Source of the DNA: Flavobacterium seoulense
GTDB lineage: Bacteria > Bacteroidota > Bacteroidia > Flavobacteriales > Flavobacteriaceae
Assembly (NCBI RefSeq): GCF_000695795.1
Contig: NZ_JNCA01000003.1
Span: 62,001-126,000, forward strand
Length of the DNA: 64,000 nucleotides
Direction: 5' to 3'
Each line of letters begins with the position of its first letter. Positions within the stretch are counted from its first letter, which is position 1. The translations under genes were made by a program, and so were the position numbers. A model generated the notes under the pieces. The model was not told the origin of the DNA. It did no database searches and saw only the letters and a program-made list of their open reading frames with translations. This document shows positions 55,152 to 64,000 of the stretch, in pieces.

Positions 55152-55487
55152 ATGGAAACTAATAATAGAAAATCAGAAAAAATAAACAAAGATATTGCTA
55201 GCAATTCGGAAACTGATAATTTAAAACTTAATAAAGAATTAGAAACTGATATTGACGGAAATAAAACAGTTGTAGACAGAGCCAGAGATTCACACGAAGA
55301 TACACATGCTGTTTCAAACGAAATTGATCATGATGATCCCAATGCTAAGCGTGGTGTTAAGACAGATAAAGAGGCGATGAAAACTGTTGAAAATAAAGAC
55401 TTAAATTCAGATATTACTCCTCATCGTTATCCTAATTCACATCCTGATAATCATAAGGACAGAGGAAACATGAAATTAGATGAATAA
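55152..55487 (+). CDS. hydrophilic, probably disordered protein
   Basis: The 111 residues are dominated by Asp, Asn, Lys, Glu and His, with no signal or hydrophobic core (SNEIDHDDPNAKRGVKTDKE, HRYPNSHPDNHKDRG). Its composition resembles the gene at 53212 and bacterial stress-induced hydrophilins. Function unknown. Confidence 0.6.
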   Translation: METNNRKSEKINKDIASNSETDNLKLNKELETDIDGNKTVVDRARDSHEDTHAVSNEIDHDDPNAKRGVKTDKEAMKTVENKDLNSDITPHRYPNSHPDNHKDRGNMKLDE

Positions 55488-55609
55488 GAATTTCTTTCGA
55501 TAGCAATCTTATATTATTTTTTCAAAATAATAATTAAAAAATTGTTTTTTTATAAATTGAATAAACCAAAAAAACAGTAGCTTCGCAACACTATATTAAA
55601 ATAAAATTT

Positions 55610-56479
55610 ATGGCATCAGGTTTTTTCGCACTATTAGATGATATCGCAGCAATTATGGATGATGTTGCAGTAATGAGTAAAGTTGCTGCAAAAAAAACAG
55701 CCGGAATTTTAGGCGATGACTTAGCAGTGAATGCCGAAAAAGCTTCAGGATTTGTTTCATCAAGAGAACTTCCTGTTTTATGGGCTATTGCAAAAGGTTC
55801 GTTTATTAATAAATTAATCATTTTGCCCATAGCCTTTTTACTGAGTGCCTTTTTCCCTGTAGCTATTGTCATTATTTTAGTTTTAGGAGGACTTTTTTTG
55901 GCTTACGAAGGTGCCGAAAAAATATATGAATTCTTTTTTCATCGAAATCATGCAAAATCAGATATTCTGACACAAAATTATACCGAAGCTGAAATTTTGG
56001 CTATGGAAAAAGACAAAATAAAATCGGCTATTATAACTGACTTTATTTTATCTGTCGAAATTGTGATTATTGCGTTAGGAACAGTAATCGAAGAATCTTT
56101 AAGTACACAAATTGCGGTAGTTTCGATAATTGCAATTCTGGCAACTGTAGGAGTTTATGGAATTGTAGCTTTAATTGTTAGAATGGACGAAGTAGGTTTT
56201 AAACTAATTGCATTAAGCACTAAAGAAAAAAGTTTTTCAAAATGGATAGGAAATATTTTAGTTCAGGCATTACCAAAAGTGATTAAGAGTTTAGCGGTAA
56301 TTGGAACCATTGCTTTGCTTTTAGTATCTGGAGGAATATTTGCTCACAACATTGATTTCCTACATCATTTTGCTCCACAACTACCTTCTTTTGTAAAAGA
56401 ATTTGCTCTGGGGTTGGTATTTGGATTTATCGTTTTGGGAATTGTAACTATTTTCAAAAAGGTATTGGGTAAAAAATAA
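55610..56479 (+). CDS. DUF808 family inner-membrane protein (YedI-like)
   Basis: The 289 residues start with MASGFFALLDDIAAIMDDVA and contain KKTAGILGDDLAVNAEKASG (about 28-47), hallmark sequences of DUF808. About seven membrane helices follow. Function is unknown for the family. It stands as a single gene before aguB. Confidence 0.92.
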   Translation: MASGFFALLDDIAAIMDDVAVMSKVAAKKTAGILGDDLAVNAEKASGFVSSRELPVLWAIAKGSFINKLIILPIAFLLSAFFPVAIVIILVLGGLFLAYEGAEKIYEFFFHRNHAKSDILTQNYTEAEILAMEKDKIKSAIITDFILSVEIVIIALGTVIEESLSTQIAVVSIIAILATVGVYGIVALIVRMDEVGFKLIALSTKEKSFSKWIGNILVQALPKVIKSLAVIGTIALLLVSGGIFAHNIDFLHHFAPQLPSFVKEFALGLVFGFIVLGIVTIFKKVLGKK

Positions 56480-56553
56480 AAAACATATTTTAATAGTAGT
56501 ATAATGTAGTAGTATTTCCAAATACTATTATTTCAACTCTTCCTAAAAATAAC

Positions 56554-56561
56554 TATTTTTG
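56554..56561 (+). promoter_or_regulatory. -7 promoter element for aguB
   Basis: TATTTTTG fits TAnnTTTG, 18 nt before the aguB start. Confidence 0.5.
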
Positions 56562-56579
56562 CAGTCTAAATTTTTATAG

Positions 56580-57467
56580 ATGTCAAATAAGAAATACAAA
56601 ATTGCCGTTATTCAATTGAATTTGAATGATATTGCCGAAAATAATCTAAAAAAGTGTATTAGCTGGGTTAGAGATGCAGCTGCACAAGGAGCAGAAGTGA
56701 TCTCATTACCTGAATTATACAGCAGTCATTATTTCTGTCAGAGTGAAGATGTTGACAATTTTGCATTGGCTGAACCCTTATACAGTACTTCTTTTACTGC
56801 TTTTAGCGAATTAGCAAAAGAATTAGGAGTTGTAATCATTGTTCCTTTTTTCGAAAAAAGAATGGCAGGAATTTATCACAATAGCGCTTATATTATCGAC
56901 ACTGATGGAACTGAAGCCGGATTATACCGAAAAATGCACATTCCTGACGATCCTGCTTTTTATGAAAAATTCTATTTTACTCCGGGTGATTTAGGTTTTA
57001 AAAATAATCCAACTAAAAAAGGAAACATCGGAACTTTAATATGCTGGGATCAATGGTATCCGGAAGCAGCTCGTATAACGGCGCTGAAAGGAGCTGAAGT
57101 TTTATTTTATCCAACAGCAATTGGTTGGCATCCACAGGAAAAAGAACAATATGGCGAAAACCAATATGGTGCTTGGATGAATGTAATGAAAGGACATGCT
57201 GTGGCTAATGGTGTTTATGTTGCTGCTGCAAACCGAATTGGTTTAGAGCAATATTTACCTGATACTCCTGGAATTGAATTCTGGGGAGCTTCATTTATTG
57301 CTGGTCCGCAAGGAGAAATTTTGGCGCAAGCCTCGCATGACAAAGAAGAAATATTAATTGCTGAGGTAGATTTAGATTTGCAGGAAAATGTACGTCAGAA
57401 CTGGCCGTTCTTTAGAGACCGAAGAATTGATGCTTTTGGGGAAATTACTAAAAGAGCTATTAATTAG
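56580..57467 (+). CDS. aguB: N-carbamoylputrescine amidase
   Basis: The 295 residues are a nitrilase-superfamily enzyme with the catalytic triad Glu45 (LPELYSS), Lys118 (YRKMHIPDD) and Cys155 (LICWDQWYPE). The triad context matches N-carbamoylputrescine amidases. It would release putrescine, CO2 and ammonia from the product of aguA, encoded 2 kb downstream. Together they convert agmatine to putrescine. Confidence 0.93.
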   Translation: MSNKKYKIAVIQLNLNDIAENNLKKCISWVRDAAAQGAEVISLPELYSSHYFCQSEDVDNFALAEPLYSTSFTAFSELAKELGVVIIVPFFEKRMAGIYHNSAYIIDTDGTEAGLYRKMHIPDDPAFYEKFYFTPGDLGFKNNPTKKGNIGTLICWDQWYPEAARITALKGAEVLFYPTAIGWHPQEKEQYGENQYGAWMNVMKGHAVANGVYVAAANRIGLEQYLPDTPGIEFWGASFIAGPQGEILAQASHDKEEILIAEVDLDLQENVRQNWPFFRDRRIDAFGEITKRAIN

Positions 57468-57487
57468 AAAGATATTTTTTTAGAATA

Positions 57488-57520
57488 AAAAAGGGGAAAA
57501 CTATTCGTTTTCCCCTTTTT
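57488..57520 (+). terminator. rho-independent terminator for aguB
   Basis: A perfect 14-bp stem (57488-57501 with 57507-57520) has a 5-nt loop, and its 3' arm ends in T5. Confidence 0.85.
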
Positions 57521-57825
57521 GCTATCTGTAATTCAAAGATCAGTTCAAACTAGGCTGGTATATTTTTATTGTTCCATCTCCTTCACTACTCAATAACTAA
57601 ACTCCTTTTTGTTAAGCTTTTAGCTGCTGGAATAAAAGAATTCCTTCGGAAGCATATTCTGTTAAAAATTGCAATTTTTTTTTTCACCTATACTAAATAA
57701 AAGTAGCTATAATAAAATTTAATTTTATAGTATTATTTCTATTTTTAAACTAAAGTAGATTTCGAATAATGACATTATAAAATATTTACATCCCGCCTAA
57801 AAATATGATATTAGTTGCAGGTATA

Positions 57826-57862
57826 AAAAAAGGCTGTCTCAATAATTGAAACAGCCTTTTTT
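57826..57862 (-). terminator. rho-independent terminator for the OmpA-family gene
   Basis: A 12-bp stem (57826-57837 with 57851-57862) has A- and T-rich outer ends. Confidence 0.82.
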
Positions 57863-57883
57863 AAAATTTATTTATAAAATTAA

Positions 57884-59143
57884 TTACTTCACTCTGAAAG
57901 TAACTCTTCTTACGATTTGACGTGCTTCTTGAGAATTTTTATTTACAGAAGCATCTTCTCCATTACCTTTAACAGTTAATCTTGAAGCATCAATTCCAGC
58001 ATTAATTAAAACACTTTTAACTGCTTCAGCTCTTTTTTGAGATAATTGTTGGTTGTAGCTTGAGTTACCAATTTCATCAGCATATCCTAAAACTTCAGCG
58101 CTCTTAGATGGATTATTTTTCAAGTATTTCACTAAGAAATCAACTCCAGATAATGATGTATTTGTTGGTTTTGATGAATTAAAATCAAAATAAACATTTA
58201 CATATCCACCGTTAATCAACTCTTCAACTGTACTGTTAGTAGCGTTGTTAGTTGTGTTTTGTCCATATTTGTTATCTAAATAAGTTTCCAATGAATCTGG
58301 AACACCATTTTGGTTTTTATCAATAGATTGACCTTTTGTATTAACAGTAGCACCTGCAGGAGTATTTGATTCTAAATCGTATAAATCAGCTACACCGTCA
58401 TTATCTGAATCAAGAATACCTGTTTCAACTAAAGTTAATCTTTCGTCTAATGCATCGTATTTATCTTTTGAATACCAGTCAGCATGTTTTTCGTTTTTAC
58501 CTAAGTAAAAAGTTAAACCGATAGAAGCATTAAGAGTTACTCCGTCAAGAGCTCCAGTTCTTGCTAAACCTTTTCCATCAAAATTATAGTTTTGTCTTCC
58601 GTAAACTAATCCGCTTAAATCACCTGTTAAAGCAACACTGTTACCTAATTTAACCTGAGCAGTCAAACCAAGGATACCATGTCCCATGTAATCTTTCCCA
58701 TTAAACCCGTTATCAGCGCTTAATTGAGAAACACCAAAACCTCCATGTGCTAATAAACCAATTGTATTAGTCCAAGTTTCAAAGTTTAATGTTCTTCCTA
58801 AGTTTATAACTCCTTGTAAACTTGTTCTAAGTAATGTAGTTTCAAAAGGTGCTGTATTATCACGCTCTTGAAATTTGTCATATCCAAAATCAAGTTTCAA
58901 ACCAAATTTAGGATTAAACATGTATCTTGCTCCTAAATCAGCGTGAAAAAGATTAAGAGTAGCAGTAGAATAACCTGCTGTCATAGCTCTTAATGGTTTG
59001 TTTACACCACCATTTAGTTCAATAGACCATTTATCGAATGGATCTTTTTCAATACTACTTTTTACTGACGTTGTTGAAACATCTTGGGCACTTGCAGCGA
59101 ACGATAATAACAACAAAGATATTGATGCGAATTTCTTTTTCAT
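57884..59143 (-). CDS. OmpA-family outer-membrane protein with calcium-repeat linker
   Basis: The 419 residues have a signal peptide (LLSFAASA-Q), an N-terminal beta-barrel (about 35-220), a thrombospondin type 3-like Asp-rich linker (DSDNDGVADLYD, DKNQNGVPDSLETY; about 245-285) and a C-terminal OmpA peptidoglycan-binding domain (VYFDFNSSKP, GYADEIGNSSYNQQLSQKRA). It anchors the outer membrane to peptidoglycan. It interrupts the aguB/aguA pair on the opposite strand and is probably highly expressed. Confidence 0.93.
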   Translation of the reverse strand: MKKKFASISLLLLSFAASAQDVSTTSVKSSIEKDPFDKWSIELNGGVNKPLRAMTAGYSTATLNLFHADLGARYMFNPKFGLKLDFGYDKFQERDNTAPFETTLLRTSLQGVINLGRTLNFETWTNTIGLLAHGGFGVSQLSADNGFNGKDYMGHGILGLTAQVKLGNSVALTGDLSGLVYGRQNYNFDGKGLARTGALDGVTLNASIGLTFYLGKNEKHADWYSKDKYDALDERLTLVETGILDSDNDGVADLYDLESNTPAGATVNTKGQSIDKNQNGVPDSLETYLDNKYGQNTTNNATNSTVEELINGGYVNVYFDFNSSKPTNTSLSGVDFLVKYLKNNPSKSAEVLGYADEIGNSSYNQQLSQKRAEAVKSVLINAGIDASRLTVKGNGEDASVNKNSQEARQIVRRVTFRVK

Positions 59144-59179
59144 GATTATTAATTTTTAATTTATTTTTTGAAATCAGTG

Positions 59180-59187
59180 CAAATATA
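59180..59187 (-). promoter_or_regulatory. -7 promoter element for the OmpA-family gene
   Basis: TATATTTG on the minus strand, 36 nt before the start codon, fits TAnnTTTG. Confidence 0.5.
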
Positions 59188-59398
59188 AATCATATAATTC
59201 TGATAATTGTTATTTTATAGTTATATAATTCCCATTTTTATTAAGATTTATATTCACAACGTTAGTTAAATCATAATGAAAAAGCTACAATTAAACTGAT
59301 TATCAAAACATTAAGACTTAATTCACGTCTTCTTAAAAAAATGTTATTTTTTATTTATCAGGCAGTTTTTAAACACTTTTAAATTCTTTTTGAATGAT

Positions 59399-59406
59399 TA
59401 TATTTG
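59399..59406 (+). promoter_or_regulatory. -7 promoter element for aguA
   Basis: TATATTTG fits TAnnTTTG, 28 nt before the aguA start. Confidence 0.5.
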
Positions 59407-59434
59407 CATTCTTAAAACAAATTAAGCCTTTTTT

Positions 59435-60475
59435 ATGACTACAACTAACAGAAGATTTCCTGCTGAATGGGAAAAACAACAAGGAATTTTACTTTGTTTT
59501 CCACATAACGGTAAAGATTGGCCAGGGAAATATGAAGCAATTCAATGGGCTTTTATCGAATTCATTAAAAAAGTAAGCACATACGAAACTGTATTTTTAA
59601 TCGTTGCTGATGAAAAACTCAAAGAGAAATTAAGTGATATGCTAGACAGAGCAAGAGTAAATCTTAATGCAGTTGAATTTATCATCCAAAAAACGAATAG
59701 AAGCTGGATGCGTGATTCAGGACCTATTGTAGTTTTCAATAATGGAAAAAGAGAAGCTTTAAACTTTAATTTTAATGGTTGGGCCAAATATTCCAATTAT
59801 CAGTTAGACAAACACGTTCCTGCAAAAATTGCAGACACTTTAAACATACCGCTTACACAAGTAATATACAAAGGAAAACCTGTAATCCTTGAAGGTGGTG
59901 CTATTGATGTAAACGGAAAAGGAACTTTATTAACTTCAGAAGAATGCTTAATGCATCCTGATATCCAGGTACGCAATGCTGGTTTTACTAAAGAAGATTA
60001 CGAAGCCGTTTTTAAAGAATACTTAGGAGTTACAAATGTGATTTGGCTTGGTGATGGAATCGAAGGTGATGATACTCATGGCCACATTGACGATTTAGCA
60101 CGATTCATCAACGAAGATACTATTGTAACTATTGTAGAAACCGACAAAAACGATAACAACTACGCACCCTTACAAGACAATTTAAAGCGTTTACAAAATG
60201 CTAAATTAGAAAACGGAAAATCGCCTGTAATCGTTGCTTTACCAATGCCAAAACGCTTAGATTTTGAAGATTTACGTTTACCAGCAAGTTATGCTAACTT
60301 CCTGATTTTAAACAACTGCGTTTTAGTACCAACATTCAACGATGCCAATGATCGCGTAGCTTTAAACATCTTAGCAGAATGCTTTCCTGATAGAGAAATT
60401 ATTGGAATTAGCGCTATCGACCTAATATGGGGGTTTGGAACCTTACATTGTTTAAGTCAGCAAATTCCTGTTTAA
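59435..60475 (+). CDS. aguA: agmatine deiminase
   Basis: The 346 residues are a peptidyl-arginine-deiminase-family enzyme with the active-site elements RSWMRDSGP (about 88-96), LEGGAIDVNGKGT (about 151), GDDTHGHIDDLARF (about 210-223) and the nucleophile Cys339 (GTLHCLSQQ). It converts agmatine to N-carbamoylputrescine, the substrate of aguB. Confidence 0.95.
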   Translation: MTTTNRRFPAEWEKQQGILLCFPHNGKDWPGKYEAIQWAFIEFIKKVSTYETVFLIVADEKLKEKLSDMLDRARVNLNAVEFIIQKTNRSWMRDSGPIVVFNNGKREALNFNFNGWAKYSNYQLDKHVPAKIADTLNIPLTQVIYKGKPVILEGGAIDVNGKGTLLTSEECLMHPDIQVRNAGFTKEDYEAVFKEYLGVTNVIWLGDGIEGDDTHGHIDDLARFINEDTIVTIVETDKNDNNYAPLQDNLKRLQNAKLENGKSPVIVALPMPKRLDFEDLRLPASYANFLILNNCVLVPTFNDANDRVALNILAECFPDREIIGISAIDLIWGFGTLHCLSQQIPV

Positions 60476-60480
60476 TTTTT

Positions 60481-60591
60481 TACCTACCGCAAAGTTCACA
60501 AAAGTTTCGCAAAGTTTTTTTAAGACTTTGCGAAACTTTTTTTACAGATTATTATTTTTTTTTATGAAGCTTTGCGAAACTTTGCGGTAAA
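60481..60591. terminator. nested hairpin element, bidirectional terminator
   Basis: A perfect 15-bp hairpin (60501-60515 with 60525-60539) ends in a T-run. An outer pair TACCGCAAAGTT (from 60485) and AACTTTGCGGTA (to 60589) encloses it, and a third CTTTGCGAAACTTT copy lies at 60570-60583. It separates convergent genes. Confidence 0.75.
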
Positions 60592-60606
60592 AATTCCGCA
60601 ATTTGG

Positions 60607-61320
60607 TTAAACTATAAAACTCTTATAAAACATCGCACACAAAATCCCAAATCCAAAACTTAACAAAGTTCCTATTAAAATATACTCGGTCAAGCGAACA
60701 TCTTTCGATTCTTTTAAATCACCAAACCTAAAAATAGACTTGGCTGCCAACAAAAAACCAATTCCCTCCCAGAAATTCAACACCACAAAAAAGAAGATAA
60801 ATAACCGTTCCAGAATTCCGATATATTTCCCTGCATTATTAGTATTCCCCGCATCAACCTTTACAATTTGTTCACTCCATTTAGATAATAATACCTTTAA
60901 AATTATAGCACTCACATAAGTTACCAAAAGCAATGCAGTTATCAAGGCTAAATTTTGTTGCGAATACAAATTTTCTATAGAAATTTCGAACGGAAAATAA
61001 CTATAAACAATACAAGTAATCACCATTAAATGCAACAATTGATCAATAAAAAACCATGTTTTTGCTGTTTTCTTTTTTTCGAAATACAATTTGGCACAAT
61101 CAATTCCAAAATGACTCAATGCAATTAAAATTACAGCCAATAAATATTTAAAACTAAACTGTGTCGCAATAAGCAATAACAACAAATGTACTCCTATATG
61201 ATAATACAAATATTTTGACCTGATTTTTCTCTTCTTTTTATCATTTACCCAAGTTGTAGGCTGCAATAAAAAATCACCTAATAAATGCGCTAAAAGCAAA
61301 CTTAAAAATAGTACTACCAT
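60607..61320 (-). CDS. DUF3307 membrane protein
   Basis: The 237 residues have about six membrane helices and start with LLAHLLGDFLLQPTTWVNDK (about 10-29) and SHFGIDCAKLYFEKK, the DUF3307 signature with conserved His and Asp. Its start overlaps the end of satD by 7 nt, so the two are translationally coupled. The pairing of SatD and DUF3307 recurs in bacteria, but no function is established. Confidence 0.88.
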   Translation of the reverse strand: MVVLFLSLLLAHLLGDFLLQPTTWVNDKKKRKIRSKYLYYHIGVHLLLLLIATQFSFKYLLAVILIALSHFGIDCAKLYFEKKKTAKTWFFIDQLLHLMVITCIVYSYFPFEISIENLYSQQNLALITALLLVTYVSAIILKVLLSKWSEQIVKVDAGNTNNAGKYIGILERLFIFFFVVLNFWEGIGFLLAAKSIFRFGDLKESKDVRLTEYILIGTLLSFGFGILCAMFYKSFIV

Positions 61321-61919
61321 TGTTTTTTAATTTCTTGTTTGTAAAAAGCAATCATATTCTTGATCTCTTCATAACCAGCTCTTTTTAGCGAAGCACTTAT
61401 GGAACTTTGACTTTTTCTATTCAAAATAGTAGCCAATTGATGCTGATTAATCTCTGGGTTTTCTAAAGCTTTTTTAATAATCTCTGCCGAAGTACTTGTC
61501 CAGTTGTCAGTAATCATAAGCATAAAAGAAAAAATAACCTCAAAAGTAGCATTAAATTCAGTCCAGGGAGTTTGTATTCCTAACGTTTGTTTTTTCAAAA
61601 CCTCAAAACATTCCCCTGAATTAATAAAAGCAGTACCATTTGACTCTGTTATTTTATCAGCAGCATGATTAACATCTCCTATCCCTATTGCCATTCGTAC
61701 ATCTAGTACTTTATGCTGCTTAATGCTTGCTTTAATTAACAAGGCTATTTCAAGTGCATCTTCGGCAGGAATAAGCAACTGAAAACTATCTCCTCTAAAA
61801 ATTTCCCAATCTTTAGGTTCATCTCCATATACACTTAAAATATTTTTCAAATCAGCTAGCCATATTTCCGAAGCCAATTTTCTCGAATGCATAATATCTC
61901 CGGTAATTACTGCTTTCAT
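61314..61919 (-). CDS. satD: SatD-family protein with C-terminal HTH
   Basis: Starting at MKAVITGDIMHSRK gives 201 residues; an earlier Met would add six AT-rich codons. The N-terminal TGDIMHSR and IGIGDVNHAADKI motifs are those of SatD. The C-terminal part (about 155-190, NQHQLATILNRKSQSSISAS) reads as a helix-turn-helix, so it may bind DNA. Three phased palindromic operators overlap its own promoter, suggesting autoregulation of the satD-DUF3307 pair. Confidence 0.85.
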   Translation of the reverse strand: MKAVITGDIMHSRKLASEIWLADLKNILSVYGDEPKDWEIFRGDSFQLLIPAEDALEIALLIKASIKQHKVLDVRMAIGIGDVNHAADKITESNGTAFINSGECFEVLKKQTLGIQTPWTEFNATFEVIFSFMLMITDNWTSTSAEIIKKALENPEINQHQLATILNRKSQSSISASLKRAGYEEIKNMIAFYKQEIKKQW

Positions 61920-61941
61920 ATTTTTATTTTTATGCAATATA

Positions 61942-61949
61942 CAAAAATA
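61942..61949 (-). promoter_or_regulatory. -7 promoter element for satD
   Basis: On the minus strand it reads TATTTTTG, 22 nt before the satD start; it overlaps the first operator by two bases. Confidence 0.5.
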
Positions 61950-62023
61950 TCGTCAAATAAAACGATATTTTTAATTATCGCTTAATTAAACGATATTTTC
62001 AATTATCGTCGAATAAAACGATA
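61948..62023. promoter_or_regulatory. three phased 20-bp operators upstream of satD
   Basis: TATCGTCAAATAAAACGATA (61948-61967), TATCGCTTAATTAAACGATA (61976-61995) and TATCGTCGAATAAAACGATA (62004-62023) share the palindromic frame TATCG-N10-CGATA. Start-to-start spacing is exactly 28 bp each time. The first covers the satD promoter core. Confidence 0.8.
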
Positions 62024-62121
62024 GTAAATCACAAATGCACATTTTCAGAATTCCTAATTATAAACTATCTTCGTTCTTTAAAATTTAAAGATTGAAGCAA
62101 TCTAAAATCTAAAATCAATTC

Positions 62122-64000
62122 ATGTCTTCTAACAATCTCCTACTTACTCCTATCGAATACCTTAAAGGCGTTGGTCCCAGCAGAGGTGAATTACTTCGAA
62201 AGGAATTGGGGATTTATAAATATGCTGATTTACTAAATTTTTATCCAAATCGCTACATCGACAGAACCCGCTATTATAAAATAAACGAGTTACAAAATAA
62301 CATTGCCGAAGTTCAAATTATTGGTAAAATCATCAATATAAAAACAGTCGAATTTGCTAAAGGCCGAAAACGTCTGGTCGCTACTTTTGTAGACGACACA
62401 GGTCAAATGGAATTGGTTTGGTTTCAGGGACACAAATGGATTCGGGAATCTTTAAAGCTAAACCAAATTATTGTCATTTTTGGAAGATGTACTTCGTTTA
62501 ACAACATGTACAATATGGCGCATCCCGAAATTGAATTGTGGAGCGAACACGAACAAAGTTTACGTTCAGCCATGCAGCCTGTTTATCCTTCGACTGAAAC
62601 CTTGACGAATCGAGGCATTTCAAACCGGGTGATTAACAAAATGATGCAGCAATTGTTTTTAGAGACACAAGCCTTATTTACAGAAACTTTACCCGATTAT
62701 TTAACGCAGGAATTGAAGTTAATTCCAAAAAATGCCGCGCTATTTAATATCCATTTTCCTAAAAGTGCCGATGCTTTGGCAAAAGCCCAATTTCGATTAA
62801 AATTTGAAGAATTATTTTTCATTCAGATCCAGCTAATAATGAAAAATCTAATTCAGAAACATAAAATTAAAGGGCTTCCATTTAATAAAGTAGGACATTT
62901 TTTTAACGAATTTTACCAGAATCATCTTCCTTTCGAACTAACTAATGCTCAAAAAAGAGTAATTAAAGAAATTCGAACTGATATGGGAAGTAATGCCCAA
63001 ATGAACCGTTTATTACAAGGTGATGTAGGTTCAGGAAAAACGATCGTTGCTTTTATGAGTATGCTTTTAGCAATCGATAATGGTTTTCAGGCCTGCTTAA
63101 TGGCACCTACCGAAATTTTAGCAAATCAACATTTTATTGGGCTTTCAGAATTAGCTAAAAAACTAAATATAAATATTAAAATACTTACTGGTTCAAGTAA
63201 AACTTCAGATAGAAAAATCATTCATGAAGAACTTGAAAATGGAAGTTTGCAAATTCTTATTGGCACACATGCTTTACTCGAAGACAAAGTAAAATTCCAA
63301 AATTTAGGTTTAGCAATTATTGATGAGCAACACCGATTTGGGGTAGAACAACGTTCTAAATTATGGAAAAAAAACAATGTTCCGCCACACATTTTGGTCA
63401 TGACCGCTACTCCTATTCCGCGAACTCTAGCTATGAGTTTGTATGGCGATTTAGATATTTCAGTTATTGACGAATTGCCGCCTGGCCGAAAACCTATTCA
63501 AACCGTGCATCGTTACGATAGCAATCGTTTAAAAATCTGGAAATTTATTCGGGACGAAATTGCTATTGGCCGCCAAATTTACATTGTCTATCCATTAATT
63601 CAGGAATCAGAAAAAATGGATTATAAGGATTTAATGGATGGTTACGAAAGTATTTCCAGAGATTTTCCGTTACCGCAATATGCCATTTCTATTGTTCACG
63701 GCAAGATGAAACCTGCCGATAAAGATGCCGAAATGAAACGATTTTCCGAAGGAAAAACGAATATTATGGTGGCTACAACAGTAATTGAAGTTGGAGTAAA
63801 TGTTCCAAATGCTTCGGTAATGATTATCGAAAGTGCCGAACGCTTTGGTCTTTCACAGCTGCATCAATTACGCGGACGTGTTGGTCGTGGTGCTGAGCAA
63901 AGTTATTGCATCCTGATTACAGATCACAAATTAAGTTCCGACAGCAAAACCCGAATGGAAACCATGGTGCGTACAAATGATGGCTTCGAAATTGCCGAAG
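62122..64000 (+). CDS. recG: ATP-dependent DNA helicase RecG (3'-truncated by window)
   Basis: From the ATG at 62122 an open frame runs past the window end (626 codons seen; RecG is about 700). The N-terminal wedge domain starts LLLTPIEYLKGVGPSRGELL and is followed by helicase motifs: I (LLQGDVGSGKTIVAF, about 295), Ia (LMAPTEIL), II (IIDEQHRFGVEQR), III (MTATPIPRTLA) and V/VI (VIEVGVNVPNA, QLRGRVGRG). It reverses stalled replication forks and processes Holliday junctions. It is divergent from satD and shares the spacer that carries the operators. Confidence 0.96.
   Translation, partial: MSSNNLLLTPIEYLKGVGPSRGELLRKELGIYKYADLLNFYPNRYIDRTRYYKINELQNNIAEVQIIGKIINIKTVEFAKGRKRLVATFVDDTGQMELVWFQGHKWIRESLKLNQIIVIFGRCTSFNNMYNMAHPEIELWSEHEQSLRSAMQPVYPSTETLTNRGISNRVINKMMQQLFLETQALFTETLPDYLTQELKLIPKNAALFNIHFPKSADALAKAQFRLKFEELFFIQIQLIMKNLIQKHKIKGLPFNKVGHFFNEFYQNHLPFELTNAQKRVIKEIRTDMGSNAQMNRLLQGDVGSGKTIVAFMSMLLAIDNGFQACLMAPTEILANQHFIGLSELAKKLNINIKILTGSSKTSDRKIIHEELENGSLQILIGTHALLEDKVKFQNLGLAIIDEQHRFGVEQRSKLWKKNNVPPHILVMTATPIPRTLAMSLYGDLDISVIDELPPGRKPIQTVHRYDSNRLKIWKFIRDEIAIGRQIYIVYPLIQESEKMDYKDLMDGYESISRDFPLPQYAISIVHGKMKPADKDAEMKRFSEGKTNIMVATTVIEVGVNVPNASVMIIESAERFGLSQLHQLRGRVGRGAEQSYCILITDHKLSSDSKTRMETMVRTNDGFEIAE

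Larger units (their letters stand above)
57468..57883. other. non-coding stretch between aguB and the OmpA gene
   Basis: The 416 bases hold the aguB terminator (57488-57520) and the OmpA-gene terminator (57826-57862). The 300 bases between are AT-rich with no gene or clear element. Confidence 0.6.

Noticed and set aside
53212..55487. Hydrophilic ORFs at 53212 and 55152 as an antitoxin or a repeat pair
   Set aside because: They share composition only, with no alignable sequence and no toxin-like neighbour.

Overview
The window looks like a Flavobacterium or close relative (Bacteroidota, Flavobacteriia). The reasons are low G+C, many upstream TAnnTTTG motifs matching the Bacteroidota -7 promoter element, a bacillithiol-type YtxJ protein, a BT_3928-type DoxX protein, proA/proB embedded in an arginine cluster with an ArgF'-type transcarbamylase, and intergenic spacers full of short palindromes. 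The genus call rests on these traits only; no marker search was possible.

1-24.6 kb is mostly core metabolism: a partial Fsr-like MFS exporter, rlmH, folP with a lipoprotein, a DoxX/redox membrane protein, a TlpA-like thioredoxin, tpiA, prmA, clpS, a split YeeE/YedE sulfur transporter, kdsA, a PAS histidine kinase, the ackA-pta acetate pathway (with a small membrane ORF between them), corA, an ABC-F ATPase with one decayed ATP site, a FucP-type sugar permease, and a lipoprotein gene broken by one missing base.

24.6-35.9 kb is the arginine/proline cluster, all on the plus strand: GNAT-argG-argC-argD-proA-proB-argF'-argB-argE-argH. It has a roughly 320-nt leader with a 27-codon mini-ORF and alternative pairing elements. 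Most of its internal spacers carry an inverted or direct repeat.

35.9-49.6 kb is more accessory. It holds a DUF2157-like membrane pair; a Fic protein flanked by two copies of the 3' end of the preceding gene; a DUF4421 protein; ytxJ; clpB; and a three-gene Thoeris-type anti-phage module (TIR, SIR2-SLOG ThsA, ThsB-like TIR) bordered by repeat-rich spacers.

49.6-64 kb holds VOC proteins, a minus-strand cobalamin riboswitch in front of a LOV-like PAS gene that lacks the flavin-binding cysteine, a second PAS kinase paralogous to the first, a nitroreductase, a pirin, DUF4269 and DUF808 proteins, and agmatine catabolism (aguB and aguA, separated by an ompA-like porin gene). It ends with a satD-DUF3307 pair whose promoter overlaps three 20-bp operators at exact 28-bp spacing, and the 5' part of recG.

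The observations most worth following are the riboswitch-PAS pairing, the phased satD operators, the Thoeris module with two TIR types, the Fic insertion scar and the arginine leader. No tRNA, rRNA, CRISPR array or intact insertion sequence was recognised.
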